Under the pieces are notes generated by a model. That model had not been told where the DNA came from. It was given only the letters and a program-made list of their open reading frames with translations, and did not search any database. Below are positions 23,413-32,428 of a DNA stretch of 46,886 nucleotides, one piece after another (position 1 is the first letter of the stretch; the number at the start of each line of letters is the position of its first letter). This DNA comes from JAWLFY01 sp964462125. GTDB lineage: Bacteria > Planctomycetota > Planctomycetia > Pirellulales > Pirellulaceae. The position numbers and the translations under genes are program-made. The DNA is taken from assembly GCA_964462125.1 (NCBI GenBank), contig CAYWXT010000006.1, positions 1 through 46,886 on the forward strand, written 5' to 3'.

Positions 23413-24705
23413 ATGAAGGTGTTGGTGGTCGGCAGCGGGGGCCGTGAGCATGCCTTGGCTTGGAAGATTTCGCAAAGCCCGCGCGTCGACCAGGTCTTTG
23501 TCGCCCCGGGGAATGCCGGAACCGCGATCGACGCCACCAACGTACGGATCTCCGCCGACGACCACGAAGGGCTGATCCGGTTCGCCACCGAACAGTCGAT
23601 CGACCTGACCGTCGTCGGCCCCGAAGCCCCGCTGGTTGCCGGGCTGGTCGACGCGATGCAGGCTGCCGGCCTCCGCGTCTTTGGCCCCACCGCCGCCGCT
23701 GCCGAACTCGAAGGGAGCAAGGTGTTCTGCAAAAACTTGCTGCACACCGCCGATATCCCCACCGCCGGCTTCCTCACCTTTCGCAGTGCCGATGACGCCT
23801 CCCGCTACATCAAGGACCGCTTCTCCGAGCCCAACGACCCGGTGCCGGTGGTGGTCAAGGCCGACGGGCTGGCCGCCGGCAAAGGGGTGATCGTCTGTGA
23901 CACGCGCAGCGAGGCCCTGGAAGCGATCGATCGAATCGCCGCCCGGCGAGAGTTCGGCGAGGCGGGCAAGGAACTGATCATTGAAGAACGGTTGTCCGGT
24001 CCCGAAGCGAGTGTGCTGGCGATCACCGACGGTGAAACGATCGTCACCCTGCCGGCGGCCCAGGACCACAAGCCCGCCTTCGACGGAGACCGCGGGCCCA
24101 ATACCGGCGGCATGGGCGCCTACTGCCCCACCCCGGTGATCGACGAGACGATGATGACCAAGATCGAATCGGATATTTTGGTCCCCGTCGTGCATGCGAT
24201 GAAACGGGCTCGCCGCCCGTTTCAAGGCGTCCTCTACGCCGGGCTGATGCTCACCGCCGCGGGCCCCAAGGTCCTGGAGTTCAACGTCCGCTTCGGCGAT
24301 CCGGAATGCCAACCCCTGCTGATGCGACTCCAGTCGGATCTGGTCGATCTGATTGAGGCCACCGTCGACGGCCGCCTGGATGAGGTCGAACCGCCGCAAT
24401 GGGATGAGCGCCCCAGCATCTGCGTGGTGATGGCCAGCGACGGCTACCCGGGCGAGTACGAAACGGGCCGCGAAATCACCGGGCTCGACCAAGCCGCCGA
24501 GGTCCCCGGCGTCAAGGTCTTTCACGCGGGGACGAACGTCGTGGAAGATAAAGTCGTCAACAGCGGCGGACGGGTCCTCGGGGTAACCGCCATCGGCGAC
24601 TCGATCAGCGGCGCCAAGCTGCAAGCCTACAGAGCCGTCAAAGAAATCCGCTGGCCCGGCGCCTGGTGCCGCAAAGACATCAGCGACAAGGCGCTGATCA
24701 GCTAG
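23413..24705 (+). CDS. purD: Phosphoribosylamine-glycine ligase (GAR synthetase)
   Basis: PurD joins glycine to 5-phosphoribosylamine in purine synthesis. The ATG at 23413 begins MKVLVVGSGGREHALAWKIS, the characteristic N-terminal motif, giving 430 residues; a TTG two codons earlier is also open. The ATP-grasp region shows VVVKADGLAAGKGVIVCDT, the active-site block DHKPAFDGDRGPNTGGMGAY and LEFNVRFGDPECQPLLMRLQ. It is the only housekeeping gene on the plus strand between two minus-strand blocks. A 9-bp stem (CATCAGCCG/CGGCTGATG) 15 bases after the stop may end transcription, although it overlaps the start of the decayed downstream gene. Confidence 0.96.
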   Translation: MKVLVVGSGGREHALAWKISQSPRVDQVFVAPGNAGTAIDATNVRISADDHEGLIRFATEQSIDLTVVGPEAPLVAGLVDAMQAAGLRVFGPTAAAAELEGSKVFCKNLLHTADIPTAGFLTFRSADDASRYIKDRFSEPNDPVPVVVKADGLAAGKGVIVCDTRSEALEAIDRIAARREFGEAGKELIIEERLSGPEASVLAITDGETIVTLPAAQDHKPAFDGDRGPNTGGMGAYCPTPVIDETMMTKIESDILVPVVHAMKRARRPFQGVLYAGLMLTAAGPKVLEFNVRFGDPECQPLLMRLQSDLVDLIEATVDGRLDEVEPPQWDERPSICVVMASDGYPGEYETGREITGLDQAAEVPGVKVFHAGTNVVEDKVVNSGGRVLGVTAIGDSISGAKLQAYRAVKEIRWPGAWCRKDISDKALIS

Positions 24706-24741
24706 GCTCTGTCTCAAAAACATCAGCCGCGGATACGGCTG

Positions 24742-25128
24742 ATGCGTTCGTTCGATCAGCGCAGCCACAGCTGTCTCGGATATGCGCTTCGCATCCAGGG
24801 AACGATCAACGGCGAGGAAAGGGAGTTTTCGGTCGGCATCGGTCAGGCGGCCCACGCAAAGCACAAGTTCCAGGTCGGCGATGTCCTATCTGGCCGAGTT
24901 GAACCGGTTGCTGACCCAAAGATCGACCAGTGGAACCCGAGTCAAAAGAAGTACCGCTTCGAGACTTTTTGTTACGGTCCCAAGTCCTGCTCGCTATACC
25001 GCCCTGGGCCAACGCGGAAAGTTCCCGGTCGCCGCGGGATGTCTTGGGAAGAGGAAGACTGGATTGACGAGGACGCGACAGCCCACCGCAACGAAGACGC
25101 TCAAGGGACAGCCGCTGCAGGATCGTGA
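24742..25128 (+). pseudogene. Internally deleted conserved small protein gene
   Basis: The 128 codons read like the two ends of an uncharacterised bacterial family I know from memory: the N-terminal part (MRSFDQRSHSCLGYALRIQG, preceded in frame by QPRIRL without a start) and the C-terminal part (QWNPSQKKYRFETFCYGPKS, KVPGRRGMSWEEEDWIDEDA). The Cys-rich middle of the family (CxxCxWGCRMPVEM) is missing, and the break falls at VADPK/IDQWNPS. The start methionine region has also been replaced by sequence following purD. I therefore call it a decayed gene, but a shortened functional protein cannot be excluded. Confidence 0.5.
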
Positions 25129-25154
25129 CGCTTGCCCCCGCTGGGTCCGCCCAC

Positions 25155-26423
25155 TCATACCGGAGCAAGTTCCAACCCACGCATCGTCCCCGTAGACGAC
25201 GCGAAGGCGTCGGTCTCGATGCCCAGTCGCTGCAGCATGGAGACGTAGAGGTTGGGCAGCGGATAGTTGTTCTGCTGGTCGAACGCCAGATGCTGACCGT
25301 GGCGGAACCCACCACCGGCCAACAGGATTGGCATGTTCTTGGTACTGTGACTGCTCGCATTGCCCAGGTTGGATCCGAACATCACCATGGTGTTCTCCAA
25401 TAGCGATGTACCCCCGTCATCGGTCTCGGCCAACCTCGTCAGGAAGCGACCGAATGCCTTCATCACCTCGTTCTCAATGATCGTGAGTTGATCGATTTTC
25501 GCTGGATCCTTGCCGTGATGCGATAGACTGTGATAGTCGACGTCCACCCCCGGCACGCTGGGCACTTGATTCATGCCGGTGAAGTAATAAGTGATGAACC
25601 GGGTCGAATCGGCTTGCAGTGCCAGATGCATCATGTCGTACATCGACTGCATCTGCTCGACGATCTTTGTTGAATCGTTTTCATCACGCGGCGGATCGAC
25701 ATCTACCTGAGGTTTCGGACGCGACGTCCACGATTCCGCCTTCTCGAGTCGCTGTTCGGCTTCGCGGACCGCATCGAAGTACTGGTCCAACTTCTGCCGA
25801 TCTCGCCCCCCCAGCCGCCGCTGCATTTGGCGGGTCCGCTCGAGCACCGTATCGAGCACGCTTTGACCTTCGGCGAGTCGATGGATCTGCTGCGCGCGCG
25901 TGTTGGGATCGCTGGCCAAAAAGAGCTGCTCAAATATCCGCGACGGGCGAGATTGCGCAGGAATTTCGACGCCGGATCGTGACCATGACAGGCCCGGGCC
26001 GGAACTGGTCAGACTGAGTGAGCTGAATCGTGTTTCCGCCCCCAGACGCTCGGCCGCCAGTTGATCCAGCGAGATCGAGTTACGGAAGCCGGCGCTGTTC
26101 GGTTGCTTGGCTGCCGATAGATACGATTTGGCTGATAAGTGACCGCCTCCCACATCGGGATGCGATGTTTCGGAAATGACCGTGAACTGATTGCGGTGCT
26201 CACCGATCACCTTCAAATAGGGCGTCAACTCATAGTCTCGGCCTGCCTGAGCCGGAATGAGATTAGGAGCGTGCAGGCCCAGACCGATGTTGATCGCCAC
26301 CATCCGGCGACGGGGCGCGGTTGACGCGGCAAACGCTCGAGGCTGCATCGCTTCCAGCAGCGGCAGCCCGATCGTCACACCACCGGCGCTCAACAACGCC
26401 CGACGAGACAACTTTCTCATCAT
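25155..26423 (-). CDS. Tat-exported DUF1552 protein
   Basis: A 422-residue protein with a twin-arginine signal (RKLSRRALLSAGGVTIGLPL, then LEAMQPRAFAAS). The body carries the sulfatase-like/DUF1552 features RRMVAINIGLGLHAPNLIPA, VGGGHLSAKSYL, NSISLDQLAAERLGAETRF and MVMFGSNLGNASSHSTKNMP. These proteins nearly always follow a DUF1592-group cytochrome gene in planctomycetes, as here, where the partner ends 72 bases upstream. The pair is thought to form a periplasmic or surface system, but no reaction has been established to my knowledge. Confidence 0.92.
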   Translation of the reverse strand: MMRKLSRRALLSAGGVTIGLPLLEAMQPRAFAASTAPRRRMVAINIGLGLHAPNLIPAQAGRDYELTPYLKVIGEHRNQFTVISETSHPDVGGGHLSAKSYLSAAKQPNSAGFRNSISLDQLAAERLGAETRFSSLSLTSSGPGLSWSRSGVEIPAQSRPSRIFEQLFLASDPNTRAQQIHRLAEGQSVLDTVLERTRQMQRRLGGRDRQKLDQYFDAVREAEQRLEKAESWTSRPKPQVDVDPPRDENDSTKIVEQMQSMYDMMHLALQADSTRFITYYFTGMNQVPSVPGVDVDYHSLSHHGKDPAKIDQLTIIENEVMKAFGRFLTRLAETDDGGTSLLENTMVMFGSNLGNASSHSTKNMPILLAGGGFRHGQHLAFDQQNNYPLPNLYVSMLQRLGIETDAFASSTGTMRGLELAPV

Positions 26424-26495
26424 GATCGGTACTCGTTACTTTCTGGCTATCGGGCTATCTGGCGGGCTGCTTCACAAGGAGCGAGAAACGTCGGA

Positions 26496-28889
26496 TTACG
26501 GCTGGTGGAACGTCTGGCTTTGCACGACTTCATGCACCAGTGTTCGAAATCCGTGATTCTGCTGGCCGGCGCGTTCCACGATCGCATCCACGGCCGCTCG
26601 ATCGGAAAAGCCGATCCGCCGACCCAATCCGAAGGTCAGCAATTTTTCGGTCAGCGAGCGGGTGATGAGGTGGGGATCGCGCGCCAGCAGTTTCTTGAAC
26701 TCGCGCACATCCTCAAAGCGTTCACCGGCAGCTGTCTCCCCTGTCGCATCGACCGGCAGGCCGATCCGATAGCGGACCCAGGCGTAGGTGAAGGGGGCTC
26801 GCTTGATCTCGGGACGATCCCCTTCGCCGGTGGTCCGGTACGCTTCCCGCCAGCCACCGATGGGATCGAAGTTTTCCAGCGCGAAACCGGGTGGATCAAT
26901 GTGTTGGTGGCATCTTGCACAGGAATCGCGGTCGCGGTGCTTCGCGAGCTGCTGACGCAAGGTGGTGGCGCCGCGAATATCGGGCCCCACCGAACCGACC
27001 TCGTCCGGCGGGGGCGGGACGGGCTGGCCCAGAATCCTTTCCAGGATCCATGTTCCTCGCAAGATCGGCGAGGTGTTCGTTCCGTTGGCCGTCACCTTCA
27101 ATACGCTCGCCTGTGTCAGCAACCCGCCACGAACGCTCTCGGGCGGCAACGACACTTTCCTGAACTCCTGTCCCTGAACCCCGCCAATTCCGTAGTGTTC
27201 CGCCAGCCGCTCGTTGAGGAACGTGAAGTCGGAGTCGATGAAGGTCGACACGCTCAGGTCGTTCTCGAGTACGTGGTGAAAATAACGCTCTGTCTCTTCG
27301 ACCATTGAAATCTTCAGCAGCTCATCGAATTCCGGATAGAGATTCGCGTCCGGCTCGGTAAAGTCGACCTCCCGAAGATCGAGCCATTGCCCGGCAAAGT
27401 TCTTGGTCAGCGAGACCGCCTTGGGGTCCGACAACAGTCGCTCGACCTGATTGTGAAGAACCTGCGGATCGTTCAACTGGCCGGCGTCTGCCAGCGACAT
27501 CAACTCCGCGTCCGGCGATGAACTCCAAAGGAAGTACGACAACCGTGCGGCGAGGGCGTGCTGACTGATCACTTTCTCGTCGGCCGGCTCTTCGAGAAAC
27601 AGGAACTCCGGCGAACAGAGGATGCCCTTGAGGCCGCGCCGCAGTGCAGACTCCGGCGACTGCCCCTCCTCCAGCGCCTCGCCGACCAGCGCCACATACG
27701 GTTCCACCTCGTCTGGTTGCGTCGGCCGACGAAACGCTCGCGGCAGCAGATCCGCGAGAATCGCTTGAGCATCTTCTCGCGTCATGTTCTCCAGCTCGAG
27801 CCCACCCAGCAGTTTTTTGCGGCTGCGCGGCGGCCACGGGTCAAGCGGTCCTTCGATGTCGATGTCGCCGATCTCGATCCCAGGACCCGTATAGGTGTCC
27901 GCTCCCTTGCGAATGTCGGACGTACCGTAGCACTTGGGCTGAAACGAGCCACCGTCTTCGACAAGCCGGTCTTCAAACTCCAACGTCGTCCACTGCTCCG
28001 GCGGAATGTCAAAGTAACCGACCAGGTGTCGCTCGCGGCGGTTGACCAACGTATCACCGCCATAAACGCACAGCGTTACCGGCCCGTCGCTTTGTACGGC
28101 TCGCACCTCCATTCGGACGCGGTAAAGACCTGCCGGTGGTCGCAGCCGGCTGAAGTTGACCAGGTTTGTTGGACAGTAGCCCGACTGAAAAATCACCACG
28201 CCCCGATCGGTCTTACGAAACATCGTGCCCAGGAACTTGTCGATCCGCGACTTCCCATCATGACCGCGTTGGTCGAGCAGGTTCGTGGTCAGTTCAATCG
28301 ACTTCGGGGGTTGGTCCGGACCGAAGACGGCATCGAGCGCTGCATCGGCCGCTTTCAAATAAGCCTGCATCGCTTCAGCAGAGACGGCCAGTCCCTCGCC
28401 CACGTTATCGAATCCAGCCAGCGACGTGTCCTGCGGCAACAGATCCTGAAGCCGGACATCGACGTCAAATAGATCACGGACGGTGTTTTCGTACTCAACG
28501 CGATTCAGCCGTCGCAGCACCACCTGGGCCCGGGAGCGATCCGCATCGGTCAGGGCACGCGCCAAGGTCTTCAATACCGCCGATGTTTCATTCGCCGGCG
28601 GTCGCGGCATCTCGGCCGGAGGCATCTCGCCGCTGGCCATGCGATCATGAACTCGCGTCCAGCGCCGCAAAACCTCCGGATCCCCGAGATCCGGGCTCAG
28701 GAGCGAAAGATCCAAGCCGGCCTCCGCGTCCGCGCCCTGATGACAGGCAAGGCAGTGGGCGGTGAAGTGTGCATCCAACGGCGCACGGAAGTCCGTTTGC
28801 GGCGTCGCTCCAGCCACCGCCGCATGGTTGAGCAGGGCGATGGCTGCCACCAACAGCCCACCATGTCGAAATCTTCCTCGGCCGCCCAA
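26496..28889 (-). CDS. Secreted DUF1587/1592/1588/1585 protein with N-terminal cytochrome c
   Basis: The 797-residue product begins at a TTG with a signal peptide (GLLVAAIALLNHAAVAG). A planctomycete-type cytochrome c domain with CLACHQG (C46-H50) follows. Then come VLRRLNRVEYENTVRDLFDV (DUF1587), VRMEVRAVQSDGPVTLCVYG (beta domain), YFLWSSSPDAELMSLADAGQ (DUF1592), DRDSCARCHQHIDPPGFALE (DUF1588, with a second CxxCH) and EKLLTFGLGRRIGFSDRAAV (DUF1585) at the end. It is the usual partner of the DUF1552 gene immediately downstream. No ATG is available in frame before the signal peptide, so the TTG or a GTG at codon 14 must be used. Confidence 0.92.
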   Translation of the reverse strand: MGGRGRFRHGGLLVAAIALLNHAAVAGATPQTDFRAPLDAHFTAHCLACHQGADAEAGLDLSLLSPDLGDPEVLRRWTRVHDRMASGEMPPAEMPRPPANETSAVLKTLARALTDADRSRAQVVLRRLNRVEYENTVRDLFDVDVRLQDLLPQDTSLAGFDNVGEGLAVSAEAMQAYLKAADAALDAVFGPDQPPKSIELTTNLLDQRGHDGKSRIDKFLGTMFRKTDRGVVIFQSGYCPTNLVNFSRLRPPAGLYRVRMEVRAVQSDGPVTLCVYGGDTLVNRRERHLVGYFDIPPEQWTTLEFEDRLVEDGGSFQPKCYGTSDIRKGADTYTGPGIEIGDIDIEGPLDPWPPRSRKKLLGGLELENMTREDAQAILADLLPRAFRRPTQPDEVEPYVALVGEALEEGQSPESALRRGLKGILCSPEFLFLEEPADEKVISQHALAARLSYFLWSSSPDAELMSLADAGQLNDPQVLHNQVERLLSDPKAVSLTKNFAGQWLDLREVDFTEPDANLYPEFDELLKISMVEETERYFHHVLENDLSVSTFIDSDFTFLNERLAEHYGIGGVQGQEFRKVSLPPESVRGGLLTQASVLKVTANGTNTSPILRGTWILERILGQPVPPPPDEVGSVGPDIRGATTLRQQLAKHRDRDSCARCHQHIDPPGFALENFDPIGGWREAYRTTGEGDRPEIKRAPFTYAWVRYRIGLPVDATGETAAGERFEDVREFKKLLARDPHLITRSLTEKLLTFGLGRRIGFSDRAAVDAIVERAGQQNHGFRTLVHEVVQSQTFHQP

Positions 28890-29083
28890 ATCCCTGATCT
28901 CCTCTTCGAAATCGCTCCGCTACTAGCCCGACCGTCACGAGTTGTCCATTCTAAACGCCCTGTGACAAATGTGTCGGCCGAGAATTCCACCGTTCGCGAG
29001 TGTAACTGTTCACCGCTTCTCCGGCCGAATCCGAGGGATCTGGCGTCGGTAGTTCGCGAAGCAACAGAAACGATCTGGGTTGA

Positions 29084-29982
29084 TCATGGGTAAGCGGCCG
29101 CACCGGGACCGTTCGGTTGCGGGGACCGTTCGGTTGCGGGGACCGTTCGGTTGCGGAGGGAGGTAGGAAGCGGAGCCAGACTCGGCGGGGGCGCAAACTG
29201 ACAAGGGATGTCTCTGCCGGCGGCCTGCCAAAGGCGAATCGGGGCCTCTGACTGCCTCTCGCTGCCAGGGGCTTCTCCATTGACGTCTCGCTCGCACCTT
29301 TGGACACTGGAGCATGCCTTCCGAAAATCCCGTCCCTGGGTCCTTGCGTTCGTTTTGCACTCGTTGTCCACGGTAAACCAGCCGTGCGTTCGCGTCTTGG
29401 CACACTGGTGAGTGAAACCAAGAAAATCAAACGTTTCCAGCCGCCCCTCGCCACGCGATTTTCGTCGCTCGATCGCATAACGACCGAACTCGATCAAACG
29501 TGACTTGCCCGCGTGAAGCCACTTGCGGATCAAGCGAAGAATGCGTCGATCGCCGATGCGGTGCTCCAGGAACTCGACTAACCATTCATGGTCAATCGTG
29601 TCGAAGAAGCCTTCCACGTCGGCATCCAATATCCAGTTCACCTTTTTGCTCATGATCGCCACGCTCAACGCATCGAGTGCGTTATGCTGGCTGCGACCAG
29701 GGCGGAAGCCATAGCTGAAACGGAGAAAGTCTTGCTCGTAGACGCACTGCAGAACCCACAACACCGCTTGCTGGACGATCTTGTCCTCCAGCGAAGCGAC
29801 GCCCGCGATGTGGCCTTCCCCTTGTCAGTGCAGGGTCGGCACGCGAAAGGATTGATTTCGGAGCTCAATAGCTGGCCTGCTTGACCCTCCGCACGGACGC
29901 TCATGACGACGTTGTTACCGCAGTCGCCCCTCCACTGGAGGCCGAAGTGACTGGCTAGATCTTCTTCGTAGGACTCTTTCAT
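29084..29982 (-). pseudogene. Group II intron reverse transcriptase remnant
   Basis: Two frames together make a degraded intron-encoded protein. The 5' part from 29982 (MKESYEEDLASHFGLQWRG) resembles the short ORF ahead of many group II intron RTs. After about 29836 another frame reads VASLEDKIVQQAVLWVLQCV, FLRFSYGFRPGRSQHNALDA and KKVNWILDADVEGFFDTIDH, with the first catalytic Asp. The sequence then jumps from RKWLHAG to KSRLIEFGRYAIERR and FDFLGFTHQCAKTRTHG; the block with the YADD catalytic motif is missing. The frame ends in unrelated sequence with a tandem repeat. It cannot be an active transposase. Confidence 0.85.
29106..29156. repeat. Three tandem copies of a 17-bp unit
   Basis: The unit GGACCGTTCGGTTGCGG occurs three times in a row without mismatch (29106-29122, 29123-29139, 29140-29156). 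It lies at the 3' end of the intron remnant and is translated in the last codons of the broken frame (RNRTVPATERSPQPNGP). Another array, of a 19-bp unit, lies at the other end of the remnant. Confidence 0.9.
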
Positions 29983-29985
29983 TCC

Positions 29986-30023
29986 CTATTCCAACCCGCT
30001 TTATCTATTCCAACCCGCTTTAT
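29986..30023. repeat. Two tandem copies of a 19-bp unit
   Basis: CTATTCCAACCCGCTTTAT is repeated exactly (29986-30004 and 30005-30023) just upstream of the intron-remnant coding region. On the minus strand GTGTGCCGGG precedes it, which resembles the GTGYG start of group II introns; the match is short and may be chance. Confidence 0.8.
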
Positions 30024-30266
30024 CCCGGCACACACTGGCCCAGATCCGCTGGCCCCGATCCCGCACTAACCGGCTCGGCAGCGGAGAACGTCCACGCATC
30101 GCCACGATCCGGCCCGGCGGGACGGATGTACTTTGAAACGACTGGCAGGCACTGTCCCCGGCTGGTGGCACTGTCGAGGCAATCTGCCGATCCAGCTCGG
30201 CGAGCTGGATGTACAATACAGCCACGACCTTCTATGCATGCCTCCAAATCAAGCCGAGGGACTGAT

Positions 30267-31763
30267 ATGCTCCGCTCCTCCCCCGCTGCCCTCCCCTTCA
30301 CGCTATGGCTGCTCGTCGCCTTGCCTGCGACTTCAGCCGAACCGGACGTTTCCCCGTCGCGGATCACCGAGGCGCTCCAGCAGGCAACGGCCTTCATGCA
30401 CGGAACGATTGCCGACCATGGCGGCTACGCCTGGGTCTCCAGCGCCGATGGGCGATACAGCAACGGTGAGGGCATCGCCGGTCCCGACCGCGTCTGGGTC
30501 CAACCACCAGGAACCCCCACGATCGGTGCCGCTTTCTTGGACGCGTACGAAGTCACTGGAAATCAAGCGCATCTCGACGCCGCCCTCGACGCCGCCCAAG
30601 CGTTGCTTGCCGGTCAACTTCGCTCCGGCGGCTGGGATTACTCGATTCCCTTTGCTCCAGCGGACCGAAAGGGGATTCCCTTCCGCAATACGTCGCTCGG
30701 GGGCGCCGATCAGATTGTTGAAACACCCCAACCCGGCGGCTGGGAGATCTGGCGGCAACGCGAGCATCCGGAGAACCAGACGATCGTCGATGACGACACC
30801 ACCGCGGCCGCCCTCCGCTTTCTGATTCGCCTGGATCAGCAGTTGGAATTCGAAAACGCCGCAATCCACGAAGCGGCCGACTACGCGTTGCGATCCGTCT
30901 CAGCCGCCCAATACCCCATCGGTGCCTGGAGCCACAACTACGACCGGTTCCCCACGCGATCCCCGAGCCCGGATCACTACCCCGTCCTGGCCGCGTCCAT
31001 CCCAGAATCATGGTCCCGAACGTGGACCAAGGACTTTCTCGGCTGCTACATGCTCAACGACCGGATCACGCTCGACATGATCCGCACCTTGTGGTTGGCG
31101 GGGGAGGTCTATCAGCAGGACCGCTACCGCGACGCCGCCATTCGCGGAGGTGAATTCTTGCGGTTGGCCCAGCTCCCCGAGCCCTCACCGGGCTGGGCGC
31201 AGCAGTACGATCGCCACATGCACCCGGTGTGGGACCGCCCGTTCGAACCCCCGGCGATCTCCGGCTGGGAGTCCCAGGACACCCTGGAAGTTCTGCTGGA
31301 TCTATACCAGTGGACCGGTGAGGAACGTTTTCTGGAACCGATTCCGCGAGCGGTAACTTACTTGCGCACGTGCCTCCGCCCGGATGGAAACTTGGCGCGG
31401 TTCTATGAACTGGGAACCAATCGCCCCCTCTACTTCAACCGCGACTATGAGCTCACCGGCGACGATTCCGAGGTCCCCGACCACTACGGCTTCATTCTCC
31501 CCTCGCGGCTCGATGCGATCCAAAGCCGCTACGAATCGCTCCGCGAAGGGCACCGGGAATCCTCGCCGGCGGATCCCCCTCCGAGCGCCGATCAGATCGC
31601 CGCCATCTTGCAAGCTCAACGCGCCGACGGCGCCTGGACCACCTCCGGCTTCGTCCGCGATGGGGAAGGCAACAAGCAGGTGCCCGAGGAAGGCGTGGTC
31701 GAATCGCAAGTCTTCATCGACAACATGCGTGCCCTTTGCGATCGGCTCCGCGAGGATGGCTAG
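30267..31763 (+). CDS. Secreted pectate-lyase-like (PL10-type) protein
   Basis: The ATG at 30267, preceded by GAGGG, starts a signal peptide (MLRSSPAALPFTLWLLVALP, then ATSAEP), giving 498 residues; an in-frame start at 30126 is less likely. The body is helical with repeats typical of alpha/alpha-barrel lyases: GGYAWVSS, SGGWDYSIPF, VDDDTTAAALRFLIRLD, AQYPIGAWSHNYDRFPTRSP and TYLRTCLRPDGNLARFYELG. The DDDTT and QYP-GAW blocks resemble polysaccharide lyase family 10 pectate lyases. Substrate is unproven; the family suggests polygalacturonate or another uronic-acid polymer, in keeping with the other carbohydrate-related genes here. Confidence 0.7.
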   Translation: MLRSSPAALPFTLWLLVALPATSAEPDVSPSRITEALQQATAFMHGTIADHGGYAWVSSADGRYSNGEGIAGPDRVWVQPPGTPTIGAAFLDAYEVTGNQAHLDAALDAAQALLAGQLRSGGWDYSIPFAPADRKGIPFRNTSLGGADQIVETPQPGGWEIWRQREHPENQTIVDDDTTAAALRFLIRLDQQLEFENAAIHEAADYALRSVSAAQYPIGAWSHNYDRFPTRSPSPDHYPVLAASIPESWSRTWTKDFLGCYMLNDRITLDMIRTLWLAGEVYQQDRYRDAAIRGGEFLRLAQLPEPSPGWAQQYDRHMHPVWDRPFEPPAISGWESQDTLEVLLDLYQWTGEERFLEPIPRAVTYLRTCLRPDGNLARFYELGTNRPLYFNRDYELTGDDSEVPDHYGFILPSRLDAIQSRYESLREGHRESSPADPPPSADQIAAILQAQRADGAWTTSGFVRDGEGNKQVPEEGVVESQVFIDNMRALCDRLREDG

Positions 31764-31884
31764 GCTTTGTCACAGCTTGATACTCGGGTTCAATCGAATG
31801 TCGGCGGACATCGGTGAAATCGTCCTGGAGCTCTCCCCGGGCGACAGCGCCCACCCTCCCACGGGACGCGAGAGGCTGATGGGA

Positions 31885-32358
31885 TTACGACGGGGAAGTC
31901 GTTTCGCTTAGGACCTGCGCGCAGTCGCGGCGGAAACGGACGTAGCCGAACCCGATGGTGAGGACGCAGTAGATCGCAATCGCGACGGGGTGCGCACCCT
32001 CCTCCAAAAGCCGGGGCGTGTCGAGGTGGGGGGCACCCGAGAACCACGCGAGCGCCAAGTAGACTCCGTTGGCGAGTAAGCAGAAGTCGGCGATAAAGCA
32101 GGCCCACCTTCGACATATCATGGCCGCTGCGAACAACGGCGCCATCACACCCAGAATCGGACCCGCCCACAGCGTCAGCCGGGGATGTGGATCGGGCTGG
32201 AACAGACTGTACGGAAGCTGCCATGGTCGAAGTTCGACATCTCGCAGTGTTCCACCGCCGATCCAGCCGCCGATCAGGTGGCCTGCTTCATGCGTGAATG
32301 TCATCACGCACCAAGCGGCAAGCAGTAAGGTTGCGAGTCGGAGGATTCGCCGGCGCAT
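31885..32358 (-). CDS. Membrane protein with HEXXH-type motif (M50-like)
   Basis: From the ATG at 32358 (MRRRILRLATLLLAAWCVMT) the product has 157 residues and about four hydrophobic segments. TFTHEAGHLIGGWIGGG carries HEAGH, the HExxH zinc motif of site-2-protease-like (M50) enzymes, at the end of the first helix. The second Asp-containing motif of M50 (NxxPxxxLDG) is not evident; HLDTPRLLEEGAHP is the nearest candidate. It may be a non-proteolytic relative. Longer in-frame starts reach 32508 and overlap prmC on the same strand; I prefer the shorter form because its hydrophobic N-terminus begins there. Confidence 0.6.
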   Translation of the reverse strand: MRRRILRLATLLLAAWCVMTFTHEAGHLIGGWIGGGTLRDVELRPWQLPYSLFQPDPHPRLTLWAGPILGVMAPLFAAAMICRRWACFIADFCLLANGVYLALAWFSGAPHLDTPRLLEEGAHPVAIAIYCVLTIGFGYVRFRRDCAQVLSETTSPS

Positions 32359-32428
32359 GGACGCGGTGGGGAAGGGACGCGGGAACCAGGGCGGAGTTCG
32401 GGACGGTGGGAACTCGCTCAAAGTTCCC

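Noticed and set aside
23137..24864. 575-codon minus-strand frame over purD
   Set aside because: Antisense shadow of purD; its composition is unlike a protein and it includes repeat sequence at its end.
29084..29982. Intact group II intron
   Set aside because: The reverse transcriptase lacks the YADD region and is split between frames; I saw no convincing domain V.
31764..31884. Possible small gene between the lyase-like gene and the M50-like gene
   Set aside because: Only short frames without a ribosome site or recognisable sequence.
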